Origin: Thalassobius sp965218685
GTDB lineage: Bacteria > Pseudomonadota > Alphaproteobacteria > Rhodobacterales > Rhodobacteraceae
Length of the DNA stretch: 64,000 nucleotides
Assembly: GCF_965218685.1 (NCBI RefSeq)
Contig: NZ_OZ244657.1
Span: 2,852,001 to 2,916,000 of the forward strand
Direction: 5' to 3'
Part shown: piece after piece, positions 8,381 to 17,001 of the stretch
How the letters are laid out: each line of letters opens with the position of its first letter
Numbering within the stretch: the first letter of the stretch is position 1
Made by a program: the position numbers and the translations under genes
Notes under the pieces: model-generated
Database searches by the model: none
Told to the model about the DNA's origin: nothing
The model's input: the letters and a program-made list of their open reading frames with translations, nothing else

Positions 8381-10045
8381 TCAGACCTCCAGGGTTTTCG
8401 GACGGCGGCGTTCAAACCACATGACGATCAGAAGACGCGTCACGAAGATCGCCGTGAAGACCGAGGTGATGATCCCCAGCCCCAGCGTGATCGAGAAGCC
8501 CCGCACCGGGCCCGAGCCCAGCAGGAACAGGATCACCGAGATGATGAACGTGGTGATGTTGGCATCGACAATGGCCGAAAGCGCGCGGTCATAGCCCAGC
8601 TCGATCGCGCGGGCCGGCCCCTTGGCCGTGCGCAGCTCTTCGCGGATGCGTTCAAACACCAGCACGTTGGCGTCCACCGCCATACCGATGGTCAGCACGA
8701 TGCCCGCGATACCCGGCAGTGTCAGCGTGCCCCCGATCAGGCTGAGCGCTCCAAAGATCAGCGCCACGTTGATCAGCAGGGCGATATTGGCAAAAACGCC
8801 AAACAGACCATAGCTGAGCACCATGAACACCAGCACGGCCCCAAAGGCGACCAGGCAGGCGATCTTGCCCGCCTCGATACTGTCAGCGCCCAGTTCGGGG
8901 CCGATTGTCCGCTCTTCCAGGAAATCCAGACCGGCAGGCAATGCACCTGCACGCAGCAGGACCGCCAGATTGGTCGATTCCTCGACGCTGAAATTGCCGG
9001 TGATGATGCCGGAACCGCCGCCGATATGAGCCTGGATCACCGGCGCGCTGATCACCTCTTTGTCCAGCACGATGGCGAAGGGATTGCCGATATTTTCGGC
9101 CGTGTAATCTCCGAACTTGCGCGCGCCAGTGGTGTTGAACCGGAAGGACACAGCGGGGCTGCCATTCTGATCGAACGAGGGCTGCGCGTCGACCAGTTCT
9201 TCGCCGGTCACGACAGGGGCCTGTTCCAGAACGTAAAACAGCCCCTCTTCGTCCAGCGAGGGCAGCAATTCGTTACCCGCACCCGGAGGCATGTCCGCGT
9301 TCGAGGTCCGCGTCACCACGGGTTGGAAGGTCAACTGCGCGGTGGTGCCGATGATTTCTTTCAACTCGGTGGCGCTGCCGATGCCCGGCACCTGGATCAG
9401 GATCCGCGTGTCACCCTGGCGCTGAATGGTGGGTTCTCGGGTGCCGACCTCGTCGATCCGGCGACGGATGATTTCCAGCGACTGGCGAACGGTGCGATCA
9501 TCGGTGGCCAGTTGCTCGGCTTCGGACAGGCGCACGACAATCTCGGCGCCATCAACCATGACCTCGATATCCGAGGACCCTGCCCCGGTCAGCGTGGTCA
9601 CCGGGCGGGCCAGCCCACGCACCAGTTCAGCCGCGCGTTCAGCCATGTCGGGCTTGGAGTTCAGGCGCACCCGCAGTTCGGCACCCTCGGTGCGTTGCAG
9701 GCGGATTGTGCCAATCGTGTCACGCTCTTTTTTCAGCAGATCGCGCACCTCGGGCCACATGGCCGTCAGACGGGCCGCATAAACGTCGGCCACGCGAACT
9801 TCGGCCAGCAAATGTGCACCGCCGCGCAGGTCCAGCCCCAGATTGACCAGTCCCGAGGGCAGGAAACCCGGCCACTGAGCCACCAGAGCATCCAGCCCTT
9901 CGGCGGTTGCGCCGGACTCGATCGTGGCAACGGCGTCATTGTGGGTTTCCACGCGCGTGTAGAACGCATTCGGAAGCGCCATCACCAATCCAAAGGCACA
10001 AACGGCCCAGATCACGATGCGCTTCCACAGATCAATCTGAAGCAT
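8381..10045 (-). CDS. secD: Protein translocase subunit SecD
   Basis: 554 residues. The first helix is followed by LGLDLRGGAHLLAEV, the defining SecD motif. A long periplasmic region (roughly residues 60-370) and a six-helix membrane domain follow, with GMAVDANVLVFERIREE, whose Asp is the conserved proton-path residue in SecD/SecF. It lies 69 bases downstream of yajC and directly upstream of secF. Family length and architecture are normal. Confidence 0.96.
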   Translation of the reverse strand: MLQIDLWKRIVIWAVCAFGLVMALPNAFYTRVETHNDAVATIESGATAEGLDALVAQWPGFLPSGLVNLGLDLRGGAHLLAEVRVADVYAARLTAMWPEVRDLLKKERDTIGTIRLQRTEGAELRVRLNSKPDMAERAAELVRGLARPVTTLTGAGSSDIEVMVDGAEIVVRLSEAEQLATDDRTVRQSLEIIRRRIDEVGTREPTIQRQGDTRILIQVPGIGSATELKEIIGTTAQLTFQPVVTRTSNADMPPGAGNELLPSLDEEGLFYVLEQAPVVTGEELVDAQPSFDQNGSPAVSFRFNTTGARKFGDYTAENIGNPFAIVLDKEVISAPVIQAHIGGGSGIITGNFSVEESTNLAVLLRAGALPAGLDFLEERTIGPELGADSIEAGKIACLVAFGAVLVFMVLSYGLFGVFANIALLINVALIFGALSLIGGTLTLPGIAGIVLTIGMAVDANVLVFERIREELRTAKGPARAIELGYDRALSAIVDANITTFIISVILFLLGSGPVRGFSITLGLGIITSVFTAIFVTRLLIVMWFERRRPKTLEV

Positions 10046-10114
10046 GAGAACTGCTTTCGCTAGGGATCGTTACAACGAAAAGGGGCGCCCCGCACGGGCG
10101 CCCACAAACCGGGA

Positions 10115-10396
10115 TCAGGCGTTTGCTGCCGGCTCGGTCTTGCTCAGAACCTGGGTCACGGTCGAGCGCACAACGCGCACTTTCACGCCCTCGGCAATCT
10201 CGACTTTCAGCTCATCATCGCTGACATGCGCCACTTTGCCGATCACGCCACCCTGGGTGACCACCTGGTCGCCCTTGCGCAGAGCAGCAACCATGTTCTG
10301 GTGCTCTTTCATCTTTTTCTGCTGCGGGCGGATCAGCAGGAAATACATGATCCCGAAGATCAGAATAAGCGGGAGAAACTGGCCAATGGCGTCCAT
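10115..10396 (-). CDS. yajC: Preprotein translocase subunit YajC
   Basis: 93 residues: one N-terminal membrane helix (LPLILIFGIMYFLLIRPQQKK) followed by the cytoplasmic beta-rich domain with LRKGDQVVTQGGVIGKV, the conserved YajC signature. It joins SecDF to the SecYEG translocon. It is the first gene of the minus-strand sec block and is divergent from the pentapeptide-repeat gene, with about 194 bases between the two starts that should hold both promoters. Confidence 0.96.
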   Translation of the reverse strand: MDAIGQFLPLILIFGIMYFLLIRPQQKKMKEHQNMVAALRKGDQVVTQGGVIGKVAHVSDDELKVEIAEGVKVRVVRSTVTQVLSKTEPAANA

Positions 10397-10590
10397 GTTG
10401 GTGGTCCTTATACATGAGAGGAGCCAGACCGGCCCCAGGATTTTGCACGGAACCTATGTGCGCAAGCGGGCATTTGCAAGGCGTCAAAGCCCCTGCCCCG
10501 ACAGTCAAACCGCCCCACCCGACACCCACGGGTTTACCCATCCCGAAAATCACGGCATGGTTGCGGGACCAGAGTGTGTACGAGGGCCTC

Positions 10591-11682
10591 ATGTCTAAAA
10601 ATGGAAGACCGGATTTCTGGGACTGGATTGGGATAAACACCAAGCCTGATTATGCGACCGCTCCGAAATTCGTGGGCCATGTGATCGGCTTTCTATTTTC
10701 GGCAGCTGTCCTGCTTTTGGTTGCCATCGGTTTTGGCGTCTTTGGCTGGCTTGTCAAATCAATCTTCCTGCCCATTGGCACCAACCCTGCCGAGGATATA
10801 CGCAACTACGGTCTCGCCACGGGTGCGGTATTCGGCGTGCCATTTCTGATCTGGCGCAGCTTTGTTGCCCAAAAACAGGTGGACGTCACCGAACAAGGCC
10901 ACATCACCGACCGTATCAACAAGGCGGTCGAGGGGCTGGGGGCCGAGAAAACAGTAAAACGCGACGGAGTCGATCAAACCGAACCCAACCTCGAGGTCCG
11001 CATCGGCGCGCTCTATGCGCTGGAACGCATCAGCCAGGACAGTGATCGCGACCACGTGAATGTCATGGAAATCCTCTGCGCCTATATCCGCAACAACGCC
11101 GACCGCCACAGCCCCGCCCTGCCAGACGAGGAGCCAGAAGAAGGCTGGAGAGCATGGGGAGTGGCGAACCGCACGCATCTGCCATTGGACGTGGACGTCG
11201 CCCTGAAAATCATTGAACGCCGCGATGACAGCCGCAAAGCGATTGAAAAAGCCTATAACAATGGGAACGGCTATCGCCTTGGCCTCGAACGCGCCCCGTT
11301 CCATTCCCTTGATCTTAGCTTTAGGGACCTAACGGATGCGATTCTGATGAATGCACAATTGCAGGGGGCGTACCTCGGGGGCGCGGAGTTGCAGGGGGCG
11401 TACCTCGGGGGCGTGAAGTTTGACAAATCCACCGCAACACAGGAAGCCAATTTTTCGGCCTCTTCCTGTGTTGCGGTGGATTTTACCGACTCTACCATAA
11501 CCATAGATCAGCTCCATACTATGTTCGGCGACGGTTCCACCACTCTTCCCGGTGGCCATGGCCCCGATCACCCCGATTGGCCCGCCCATTGGCCCAAGAA
11601 AATGCTGGACTGGGACGACTTCGAAACCGCCTGGCGCGCCTGGCAGGCCAAGATCGGTTTCCAACCGCCCAAAAATCCGTAA
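10591..11682 (+). CDS. Membrane-anchored pentapeptide-repeat protein
   Basis: 363 residues from the ATG at 10591 (GAGGG at 10582). Two hydrophobic helices lie near residues 25-50 and 68-88, then a cytoplasmic region containing RIGALYALERISQDS, a motif that recurs in alphaproteobacterial pentapeptide proteins. Next come about six pentapeptide repeats (LDLSFRDLTDAILMNAQLQG, then two copies of LQGAYLGG). The C-terminal block TMFGDGSTTLPGGHGPDHP with tryptophan-rich HWPKKMLDWDDFETAW also recurs in this family. Function is unknown; pentapeptide coils often bind proteins, but no DNA-mimic role can be claimed. The repeat segment contains a 30-base tandem duplication and a perfect inverted repeat (separate entries). 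Confidence 0.8.
   Translation: MSKNGRPDFWDWIGINTKPDYATAPKFVGHVIGFLFSAAVLLLVAIGFGVFGWLVKSIFLPIGTNPAEDIRNYGLATGAVFGVPFLIWRSFVAQKQVDVTEQGHITDRINKAVEGLGAEKTVKRDGVDQTEPNLEVRIGALYALERISQDSDRDHVNVMEILCAYIRNNADRHSPALPDEEPEEGWRAWGVANRTHLPLDVDVALKIIERRDDSRKAIEKAYNNGNGYRLGLERAPFHSLDLSFRDLTDAILMNAQLQGAYLGGAELQGAYLGGVKFDKSTATQEANFSASSCVAVDFTDSTITIDQLHTMFGDGSTTLPGGHGPDHPDWPAHWPKKMLDWDDFETAWRAWQAKIGFQPPKNP
11359..11418 (+). repeat. 30-base tandem duplication in the pentapeptide gene
   Basis: Two adjoining 30-base units (11359-11388 and 11389-11418) differ at only two positions. Each encodes two pentapeptides beginning LQGAYLGG. The near identity at DNA level, not just protein level, indicates a recent tandem duplication, a normal way for pentapeptide coils to lengthen. 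Confidence 0.9.
11425..11483. repeat. Perfect 22-base inverted repeat inside a coding region
   Basis: Bases 11425-11446 are the exact reverse complement of 11462-11483, separated by a 15-base spacer (11447-11461). It lies in frame within the pentapeptide gene and encodes KSTATQEA on one arm and SSCVAVDF on the other. A 22-base perfect stem in coding sequence is far beyond chance and would form a strong mRNA hairpin. It does not have the U-run of a terminator. Confidence 0.95.
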
Positions 11683-11721
11683 TAACGCGCACAGACACGA
11701 CTCAACACCCGGAGCAGACCC

Positions 11722-13014
11722 ATGCATGACATCCGTGCCATCCGCGAAAACCCTGCCGCCTTTGACGCGGCCCTTGCCCGCCGCGGGGCTGCGCCGATGT
11801 CGTCCGAGATCCTGCAACTGGACGAGGCCCGCCGCGCCAAGATCCTGTCCTCGGAAACCGCGCAGGCCGATCAAAAAAAAGCCGCCAAAGAAGTGGGCGC
11901 CGCCAAGGCCAGCGGGAACGAGGCCGAATTCGAACGCCTGCGCGCGCTGGTCGCCGAGAAAAAAGCCGAGGTCGCCGCCATGCAGACCGAAGCCAAGGAA
12001 CTGGACCAGCAGCTGACCGACTTGCTGATGACCCTGCCCAACACTCCCCTGGAGGACGTGCCCCAAGGCGCGGACGAAGAGGATAACGTGGAAATCCGCC
12101 GCTGGGGCACGCCCAAAACCTTCGATTTCCAGCCCAAGGAACATTTCGAACTGGACGGCGTGAAACCGGGGATGGATTTCGAAACGGCCGCGAAACTCAG
12201 CGGATCGCGCTTTGTGGTGCTGTCGGCAGGTGTCGCCCGCATCCACCGCGCGCTGGCCCAGTTCATGCTGAACACCCATGTCGAGGAAAACGGCCTGACC
12301 GAAACCTGGACCCCCGTTCTGGTTCGCGAGGAAATGATGCTGGGCACCGGGCAGCTGCCGAAGTTCGGCGAAGACAGCTATCAGACCCGTGAAGGCTGGT
12401 GGCTGGTGCCGACGGCCGAAGTGACCCTGACCAATATTGTCAACGGGGTGACCATCGAAGAGGGCTACCTGCCCCGCCGCTACGTGGCCCACACGCAATG
12501 CTTCCGCTCCGAAGCAGGCAGCGCCGGACGTGACACCGCAGGCATGCTGCGCCAGCACCAGTTCGAAAAGGTGGAAATGGTCTCGATCACCCACCCGGAC
12601 AAGTCTCTGGAGGAGCACGACCGCATGACCCGCTGCGCCGAAGGTATCCTGGAAAAACTGGGCCTGCCCTATCGCACCGTTGTGCTGTGCACCGGGGACA
12701 TGGGCTTTGGCGCCACGAAAACCCACGATATCGAGGTCTGGCTGCCCGGTCAGAACACCTATCGCGAGATCAGCTCGGTCTCGGTCTGCGGGGATTTCCA
12801 GGCACGCCGGATGAATGCGCGCTTCAAAGCCGCCGAGGGTGGCAAGCCACAATTCGTGCACACGCTGAACGGATCGGGCCTGGCCGTGGGCCGTGCGTTG
12901 ATCGCTGTGTTGGAGAATGGTCAGAACGAGGATGGCTCGATCACCCTGCCCGAGGCGCTGCATCCCTATCTGGGCGGGAAAACCACCCTCGCAGCGGACG
13001 GCTCTTTGTCATAA
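11722..13014 (+). CDS. serS: Seryl-tRNA synthetase
   Basis: 430 residues, normal for bacterial SerRS. The N-terminal 100 residues form the antiparallel coiled-coil tRNA-binding arm, rich in Lys, Glu and Ala. The class II catalytic core has motif 2 (FRSEAGSAGRDTAGMLRQHQFEKVEM, given here with its key Arg and Glu residues) and motif 3 (GSGLAVGRALIAVLEN). It charges tRNA-Ser and tRNA-Sec with serine. It starts 39 bases after the pentapeptide gene, so partial readthrough is possible. A GC-rich hairpin with a pyrimidine tail follows at 13154. Confidence 0.97.
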   Translation: MHDIRAIRENPAAFDAALARRGAAPMSSEILQLDEARRAKILSSETAQADQKKAAKEVGAAKASGNEAEFERLRALVAEKKAEVAAMQTEAKELDQQLTDLLMTLPNTPLEDVPQGADEEDNVEIRRWGTPKTFDFQPKEHFELDGVKPGMDFETAAKLSGSRFVVLSAGVARIHRALAQFMLNTHVEENGLTETWTPVLVREEMMLGTGQLPKFGEDSYQTREGWWLVPTAEVTLTNIVNGVTIEEGYLPRRYVAHTQCFRSEAGSAGRDTAGMLRQHQFEKVEMVSITHPDKSLEEHDRMTRCAEGILEKLGLPYRTVVLCTGDMGFGATKTHDIEVWLPGQNTYREISSVSVCGDFQARRMNARFKAAEGGKPQFVHTLNGSGLAVGRALIAVLENGQNEDGSITLPEALHPYLGGKTTLAADGSLS

Positions 13015-13153
13015 TCCAAAAGAGCGCCTACGGCGCCCACGATATCTCGTCCTTCGCCTGCGGCTTCGGCCTCGGGCGGGGACAAGCCGCACCCGACTGC
13101 GCACATTTTCTTTGCTCTTGAAATACTCCGGGGGTGAATTGGCCAGAGGCCAA

Positions 13154-13181
13154 GAGGGGGCAGGCCCCCTCCTTCTCTTTT
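13154..13181 (+). terminator. Probable Rho-independent terminator after serS
   Basis: GAGGGGG at 13154-13160, a four-base loop, and CCCCCTC at 13165-13171 form a strong stem, followed by CTTCTCTTTT. It sits 140 bases after serS and 7 bases before the convergent der stop. The U-tract is interrupted, so efficiency is uncertain. Confidence 0.55.
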
Positions 13182-13187
13182 ATGCGC

Positions 13188-14651
13188 CTACCGCCCTTTT
13201 GGGGCTTTGCCCAAATGTTTGCGCAGGGCGCCCGAGTTTTTCTCGCGCTTGCCCTTATAGGGGTTCTTGTTGCCCTGCCCGCGCATAGTCAGCCGGATGG
13301 GCGTGCCGGGCATATCGAAATCCTCGCGCAACCCGTTCACCAGGTAACGTGAATAGCTTTCGGGCATTTTGTCTGGCAGGGAACACATCACCACAAACCC
13401 GGGCGGGCGGGTTTTGGCTTGCGTCATGTAGCGCAGCTTGATCCGCCGGCCCGCGGGGGCTGGCGGCGGGTGCTGTTCAATCATGCCCGCCAGCCAGCGG
13501 TTCAGCTGGGCTGTAGGGATACGACGGTTCCAGGTTTCGTAGGCGCGTTCGATCGCCGTGCGCAGGCGTTCCAGGCCGCGGCCTGTTTTCGCGGAAACGG
13601 TCACCAACGGCGCGCCCCGCAGCTGCGGCAGAAGGCGTTCAAAGCTTTCCTTCAGGTCGCGCAGTTTTTCCTGCTTTTCGTCCTCGACGTCCCACTTGTT
13701 CACGGCCACGACGACAGCGCGCCCTTCGCGTTCGGCAAGATCGGCGATCCGCAAATCCTGTTGTTCGAAAGGAATCGCCGCGTCCAGCAGGATGACCACA
13801 ACTTCGGCGAATTTCACCGCGCGCAGCCCGTCCGAGACCGAGAGTTTTTCCAACTTTTCCTGAACCTTGGCGCGTTTGCGCATGCCCGCGGTGTCCCACA
13901 TGCGCACGGGCAGACCGTTCCAGTCGATGGTCAGAGAAATGGCGTCACGGGTGATCCCCGCCTCGGGGCCGGTCAGCAGGCGGTCTTCGCCCAGGATCTT
14001 GTTGATCAGGGTGGATTTACCCGCATTGGGACGGCCGATCACCGCGACTTGCAGGGGCTTTTCCCGCGTCGGAACGGGCATAGTATAGCCCTCTTCATCA
14101 TCCTCGTGCAGGGTGACGTTGACTGTGGGGCGGTATTCCTCGGCCTGTTTTTCGTGCTCTTCGGCCAGGGGCATCAGTTCGCTCAGCAATTCACTGAGGC
14201 CCTCGCCATGTTCGCCGGACATACGCAGCGGCTCGCCCAGACCCAGGCTGTAAGCCTCGATCACGCCAGCATCGGCCGCGCGACCCTCGGCCTTGTTCGC
14301 GGCCAAAATCACGTGTTTCGAGCGTTTGCGCAGAATCTCGGCGAACATCTCGTCCGTGGGGGTCACACCGACGCGGGCGTCCAGCATGAACAGGCACACA
14401 TCGGCCATGTCAACGGCGCGTTCGGTCAAGCGGCGCATCCGGCCCTGAAGACTGTCGTCGGTGGCTTCCTCAAGCCCCGCCGTATCGATCACGGTAAAGC
14501 GCAGATCGCCAAGGCGTGCCTCGCCCTCGCGCAGGTCGCGGGTCACGCCGGGTTGGTCATCGACCAGCGCAAGGCGCTTGCCGACCAGACGGTTGAACAG
14601 CGTGGACTTGCCCACGTTTGGGCGGCCCACAATGGCTAGGGTGAAACTCAT
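13188..14651 (-). CDS. der: Ribosome-assembly GTPase Der
   Basis: 487 residues with two tandem GTPase domains, the hallmark of Der/EngA. The first P-loop is GRPNVGKSTLFN near residue 8 and the second is GRPNAGKSTLIN near residue 211. Both domains also show DTAG, and N/TKxD-type motifs are present (AANKAEG is the weaker one in domain 1; VNKWD in domain 2). A KH-like C-terminal domain ends in a basic tail (KNPYKGKREKN). Der acts in 50S subunit assembly. It lies downstream of bamB, the same order as the yfgM-bamB-der neighbourhood of many proteobacteria. Confidence 0.96.
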   Translation of the reverse strand: MSFTLAIVGRPNVGKSTLFNRLVGKRLALVDDQPGVTRDLREGEARLGDLRFTVIDTAGLEEATDDSLQGRMRRLTERAVDMADVCLFMLDARVGVTPTDEMFAEILRKRSKHVILAANKAEGRAADAGVIEAYSLGLGEPLRMSGEHGEGLSELLSELMPLAEEHEKQAEEYRPTVNVTLHEDDEEGYTMPVPTREKPLQVAVIGRPNAGKSTLINKILGEDRLLTGPEAGITRDAISLTIDWNGLPVRMWDTAGMRKRAKVQEKLEKLSVSDGLRAVKFAEVVVILLDAAIPFEQQDLRIADLAEREGRAVVVAVNKWDVEDEKQEKLRDLKESFERLLPQLRGAPLVTVSAKTGRGLERLRTAIERAYETWNRRIPTAQLNRWLAGMIEQHPPPAPAGRRIKLRYMTQAKTRPPGFVVMCSLPDKMPESYSRYLVNGLREDFDMPGTPIRLTMRGQGNKNPYKGKREKNSGALRKHLGKAPKGR

Positions 14652-14701
14652 TGTCTCAGGCTCCGATACGGATCAAGGCGCCCTGTTACACCAATCTGAA
14701 G

Positions 14702-16024
14702 TCAACGGAAAGCGTGCAATTCGCCCTTCGAGGACACCACGTAAAGCGTGCGCCCTGCCACCACCGCGCTGGTGCTGGCACCGCCGGGCACTTCGGTCTG
14801 ATAGACCTGCTGACCATCGGTGGGATCAAAAAAGCGCAGCAGCCCGTCATTGGTGGCAACGATAACGCGCCCACCGGCAACGACGGGCCCGTAATTGGCA
14901 TAAACCTCAGAGGCCTTGCGCTGGGTGTATTTGACGTAATTGGGCAGTTGCACGGACCAGATCGCGCTGCCATCGCGCGCATTCAGGCGCATCAGCTGGT
15001 TTTGCAGGTTGATCGCAAAGACCGAGCCGCCCACCGGCCACATGGTGCCGATGGCGCCCTGTTTGGCGGTCCATTTACGCTCGCCCGTATCCAGATCCAA
15101 GGCAACCATCCGACCCGCATTCGAGCCGACATATACGGATTTGCCCTCGATCACGGGTTCGCCGGTGATGTCATTCAGGCGGGTCAGCGCACGGTCACGC
15201 TGGCTGCCGGCCAGTTGCGAGACCCACTGCCGCATACCGCCCTTGCGGAAAGCGGCCTGCACCTCGCCATCGCCATAGCCGAAGATCACGAACTTGTTGT
15301 TCACTGCAGGCGCCGGGGCGCCCAGGATATTGCCGGTGTCGGGCAAGGCACCCAACTGCCAGCGCACGCGGCCGGTGTCGGCCTCGATCGCCCAGCCGGT
15401 ATCGTCCCCGCTGGTGACATAGACCAGACCCTTGTAATAGGTCGGCGCGCCGGAACCGCTGGCCAGCAGGTCCTGTTGCCACAGCAGCTGACCCGTCGCG
15501 GGGTCCAGGGCGGTCAGCAGGCCAAAGCCCGAGCTGACGAACAGTTTGCCATCGCCATAGGCCAACCCGCCGCCGGTTGCGTCCTGAGCGCTGTCACGAG
15601 GCGGGGTCAGATCGGTGCTCCAGACAGCTGCGCCCGCGGTAGAGGTCGCAGCAACGGTCGCGTGGGCATCAAGGGTAAAGATTCGCCCACCAGCCACCAC
15701 GGGATCGGCCACGATCCGGTTCCGCTTGCTGTCCCCGGCGCCAATTGGTGCGCTCCAGACCAGGGTCGGTGCTGCGCCCAAAGCGGGATGCGCGGTGCGA
15801 TACTGCGGCGAGCCCGCGCCATGGGTCCATTCGGCATTGGCCTTTTGCGAAGGCAGCCGGATCGACTGGGATTTGTTTTCTGCGATAGCCGAGGCAGGCT
15901 CGACACCCGAGCTGAGCACCGAATAGATGCTTTCACGTTTGCCGACCAGGATCTCTTCTTTTTCAGCACAACCGGCCAAAACTGCCAATCCCGCTACGCC
16001 GAGAAATAGAACGCTTGTCTTCAC
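14702..16024 (-). CDS. bamB: Outer-membrane assembly lipoprotein BamB-like
   Basis: 440 residues from a GTG at 16024; a longer frame reaches 16066, but the GTG start gives a proper lipoprotein signal VKTSVLFLGVAGLAVLAGC with lipobox LAGC. The rest is an eight-bladed PQQ-type beta-propeller with repeated motifs such as GRIFTLDAHATVAA, TGQLLWQQ and GRVIVATNDGLLRFFD. BamB scaffolds BamA in the outer-membrane protein insertion complex. Its neighbours der and the YfgM-like gene support the assignment. Confidence 0.85.
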   Translation of the reverse strand: MKTSVLFLGVAGLAVLAGCAEKEEILVGKRESIYSVLSSGVEPASAIAENKSQSIRLPSQKANAEWTHGAGSPQYRTAHPALGAAPTLVWSAPIGAGDSKRNRIVADPVVAGGRIFTLDAHATVAATSTAGAAVWSTDLTPPRDSAQDATGGGLAYGDGKLFVSSGFGLLTALDPATGQLLWQQDLLASGSGAPTYYKGLVYVTSGDDTGWAIEADTGRVRWQLGALPDTGNILGAPAPAVNNKFVIFGYGDGEVQAAFRKGGMRQWVSQLAGSQRDRALTRLNDITGEPVIEGKSVYVGSNAGRMVALDLDTGERKWTAKQGAIGTMWPVGGSVFAINLQNQLMRLNARDGSAIWSVQLPNYVKYTQRKASEVYANYGPVVAGGRVIVATNDGLLRFFDPTDGQQVYQTEVPGGASTSAVVAGRTLYVVSSKGELHAFR

Positions 16025-16083
16025 GGGGCCTGCCCTCACCTTTCTTACTGGCGCCGGGCACATCACGGTCCGGCGCAGGGGGC

Positions 16084-16755
16084 TTAGTTGCCCGACTGCT
16101 GTGCCGGTTGCACCTGGCCACCCAGCGCCACAATCAACTGAGACGCGCGGCGACGCAAGTCCTGCGTGACCTCGGCATCGGCAAGGATACGCTGCAGCCG
16201 CTCGATCGCGGCGTCGGTCTGGCCGGCATCAATGTCTAACAGCGCCAGCTGCTCTTGTGCAGCAAGGCGCAGTGCGGGGACGGTTTGCGCGATCCCTTCC
16301 AGACGGGTGCGACGGTCAGCGACGCTAAGCGCGTCACCTTCGATCAGCAGCGATTTAAACGACGCCACCTGACGATAGATCTGCGGCACGTCCCCGTTCG
16401 AGGCCACACCATCCAGCAGCGCCAGCGCACCTGCGCCGTCCCCCGCCTCGGCCAGTTCCGAAGAACTCAGCATCGCCAGAACGGCCTGAGCTGCGGGATC
16501 ATCCGCCTGAATACCTTGCAGCGCGGCAGAGCGGGCATTGGCGTCTTCGGCCTCAAGCGCGGCGACGATTTCGTCACCCAACTGCTGCGCCGCCGCCGCT
16601 GTCTGCGCCTTGCGCCATTCGTTATAAGCCGCACCGCCCACGATCAGCACCACGGCCAGAACCGCGATCCAGCCATATTTCTTCATCATCGCGAACAAAC
16701 GATCGCGGCGCACTTCTTCGGTGACTTCTTCAATGAAACTGTCGGTATCGCTCAC
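16084..16755 (-). CDS. YfgM-like TPR membrane protein
   Basis: 223 residues from a GTG at 16755 (AAAGG upstream). A charged cytoplasmic N-terminus (SDTDSFIEEVTEEVRRD) is followed by one membrane helix (IAVLAVVLIVGGAAY, about residues 28-46). A helical, alanine-rich periplasmic region follows with TPR_21-like repeats. This is the architecture of YfgM, an ancillary SecYEG/periplasmic chaperone partner, and the position directly upstream of bamB and der agrees. The tail QVQPAQQSGN is low complexity. Confidence 0.78.
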   Translation of the reverse strand: MSDTDSFIEEVTEEVRRDRLFAMMKKYGWIAVLAVVLIVGGAAYNEWRKAQTAAAAQQLGDEIVAALEAEDANARSAALQGIQADDPAAQAVLAMLSSSELAEAGDGAGALALLDGVASNGDVPQIYRQVASFKSLLIEGDALSVADRRTRLEGIAQTVPALRLAAQEQLALLDIDAGQTDAAIERLQRILADAEVTQDLRRRASQLIVALGGQVQPAQQSGN

Positions 16756-16888
16756 GCGCAGGCCCTTTCGATGACTTTGCCCTCTCTTAGCGTGTCGTCC
16801 CCTGACTGCCAAGGCCTGCGAAGCCTTTGAGAGGGACCAGAGCCATTCTGCACCTGCACACTTGCGTGAAGCGGTTTAACATCCTAAA

Positions 16889-16906
16889 CTGAACTAAACG
16901 GTTCAG
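16889..16906. promoter_or_regulatory. Palindromic operator candidate upstream of the RND pump
   Basis: CTGAAC-N6-GTTCAG is a perfect dyad 96 bases before the RND adaptor gene, embedded in an AT-rich patch with repeated TAAAC half-elements. This form is typical of TetR-family operators controlling efflux pumps. No TetR gene is present in the window, so the binder is unknown. Confidence 0.45.
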
Positions 16907-17001
16907 GACTATTACTGGGCCGCTTTGTTGTTTTCGGGGCTCTGCCGTCTATTTACGAACCACCCCCGAGTCTTTGCGCGCGAAAAGGACATAGTTGTAA
17001 G

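Noticed and set aside
8207..10063. Long open frame antisense to secD and secF
   Set aside because: It reads through both sec genes on the opposite strand, is rich in His, Gln and Arg as expected for the complement of GC-rich coding sequence, and has no family motif.
11271..11504. Minus-strand frame giving a pentapeptide-like peptide at the inverted repeat
   Set aside because: The similarity to the sense protein arises only because the DNA is palindromic there.
13024..13036. GCGCC-TAC-GGCGC stem just after serS
   Set aside because: Only five base pairs and no U-run; the stronger hairpin at 13154 is the better terminator.
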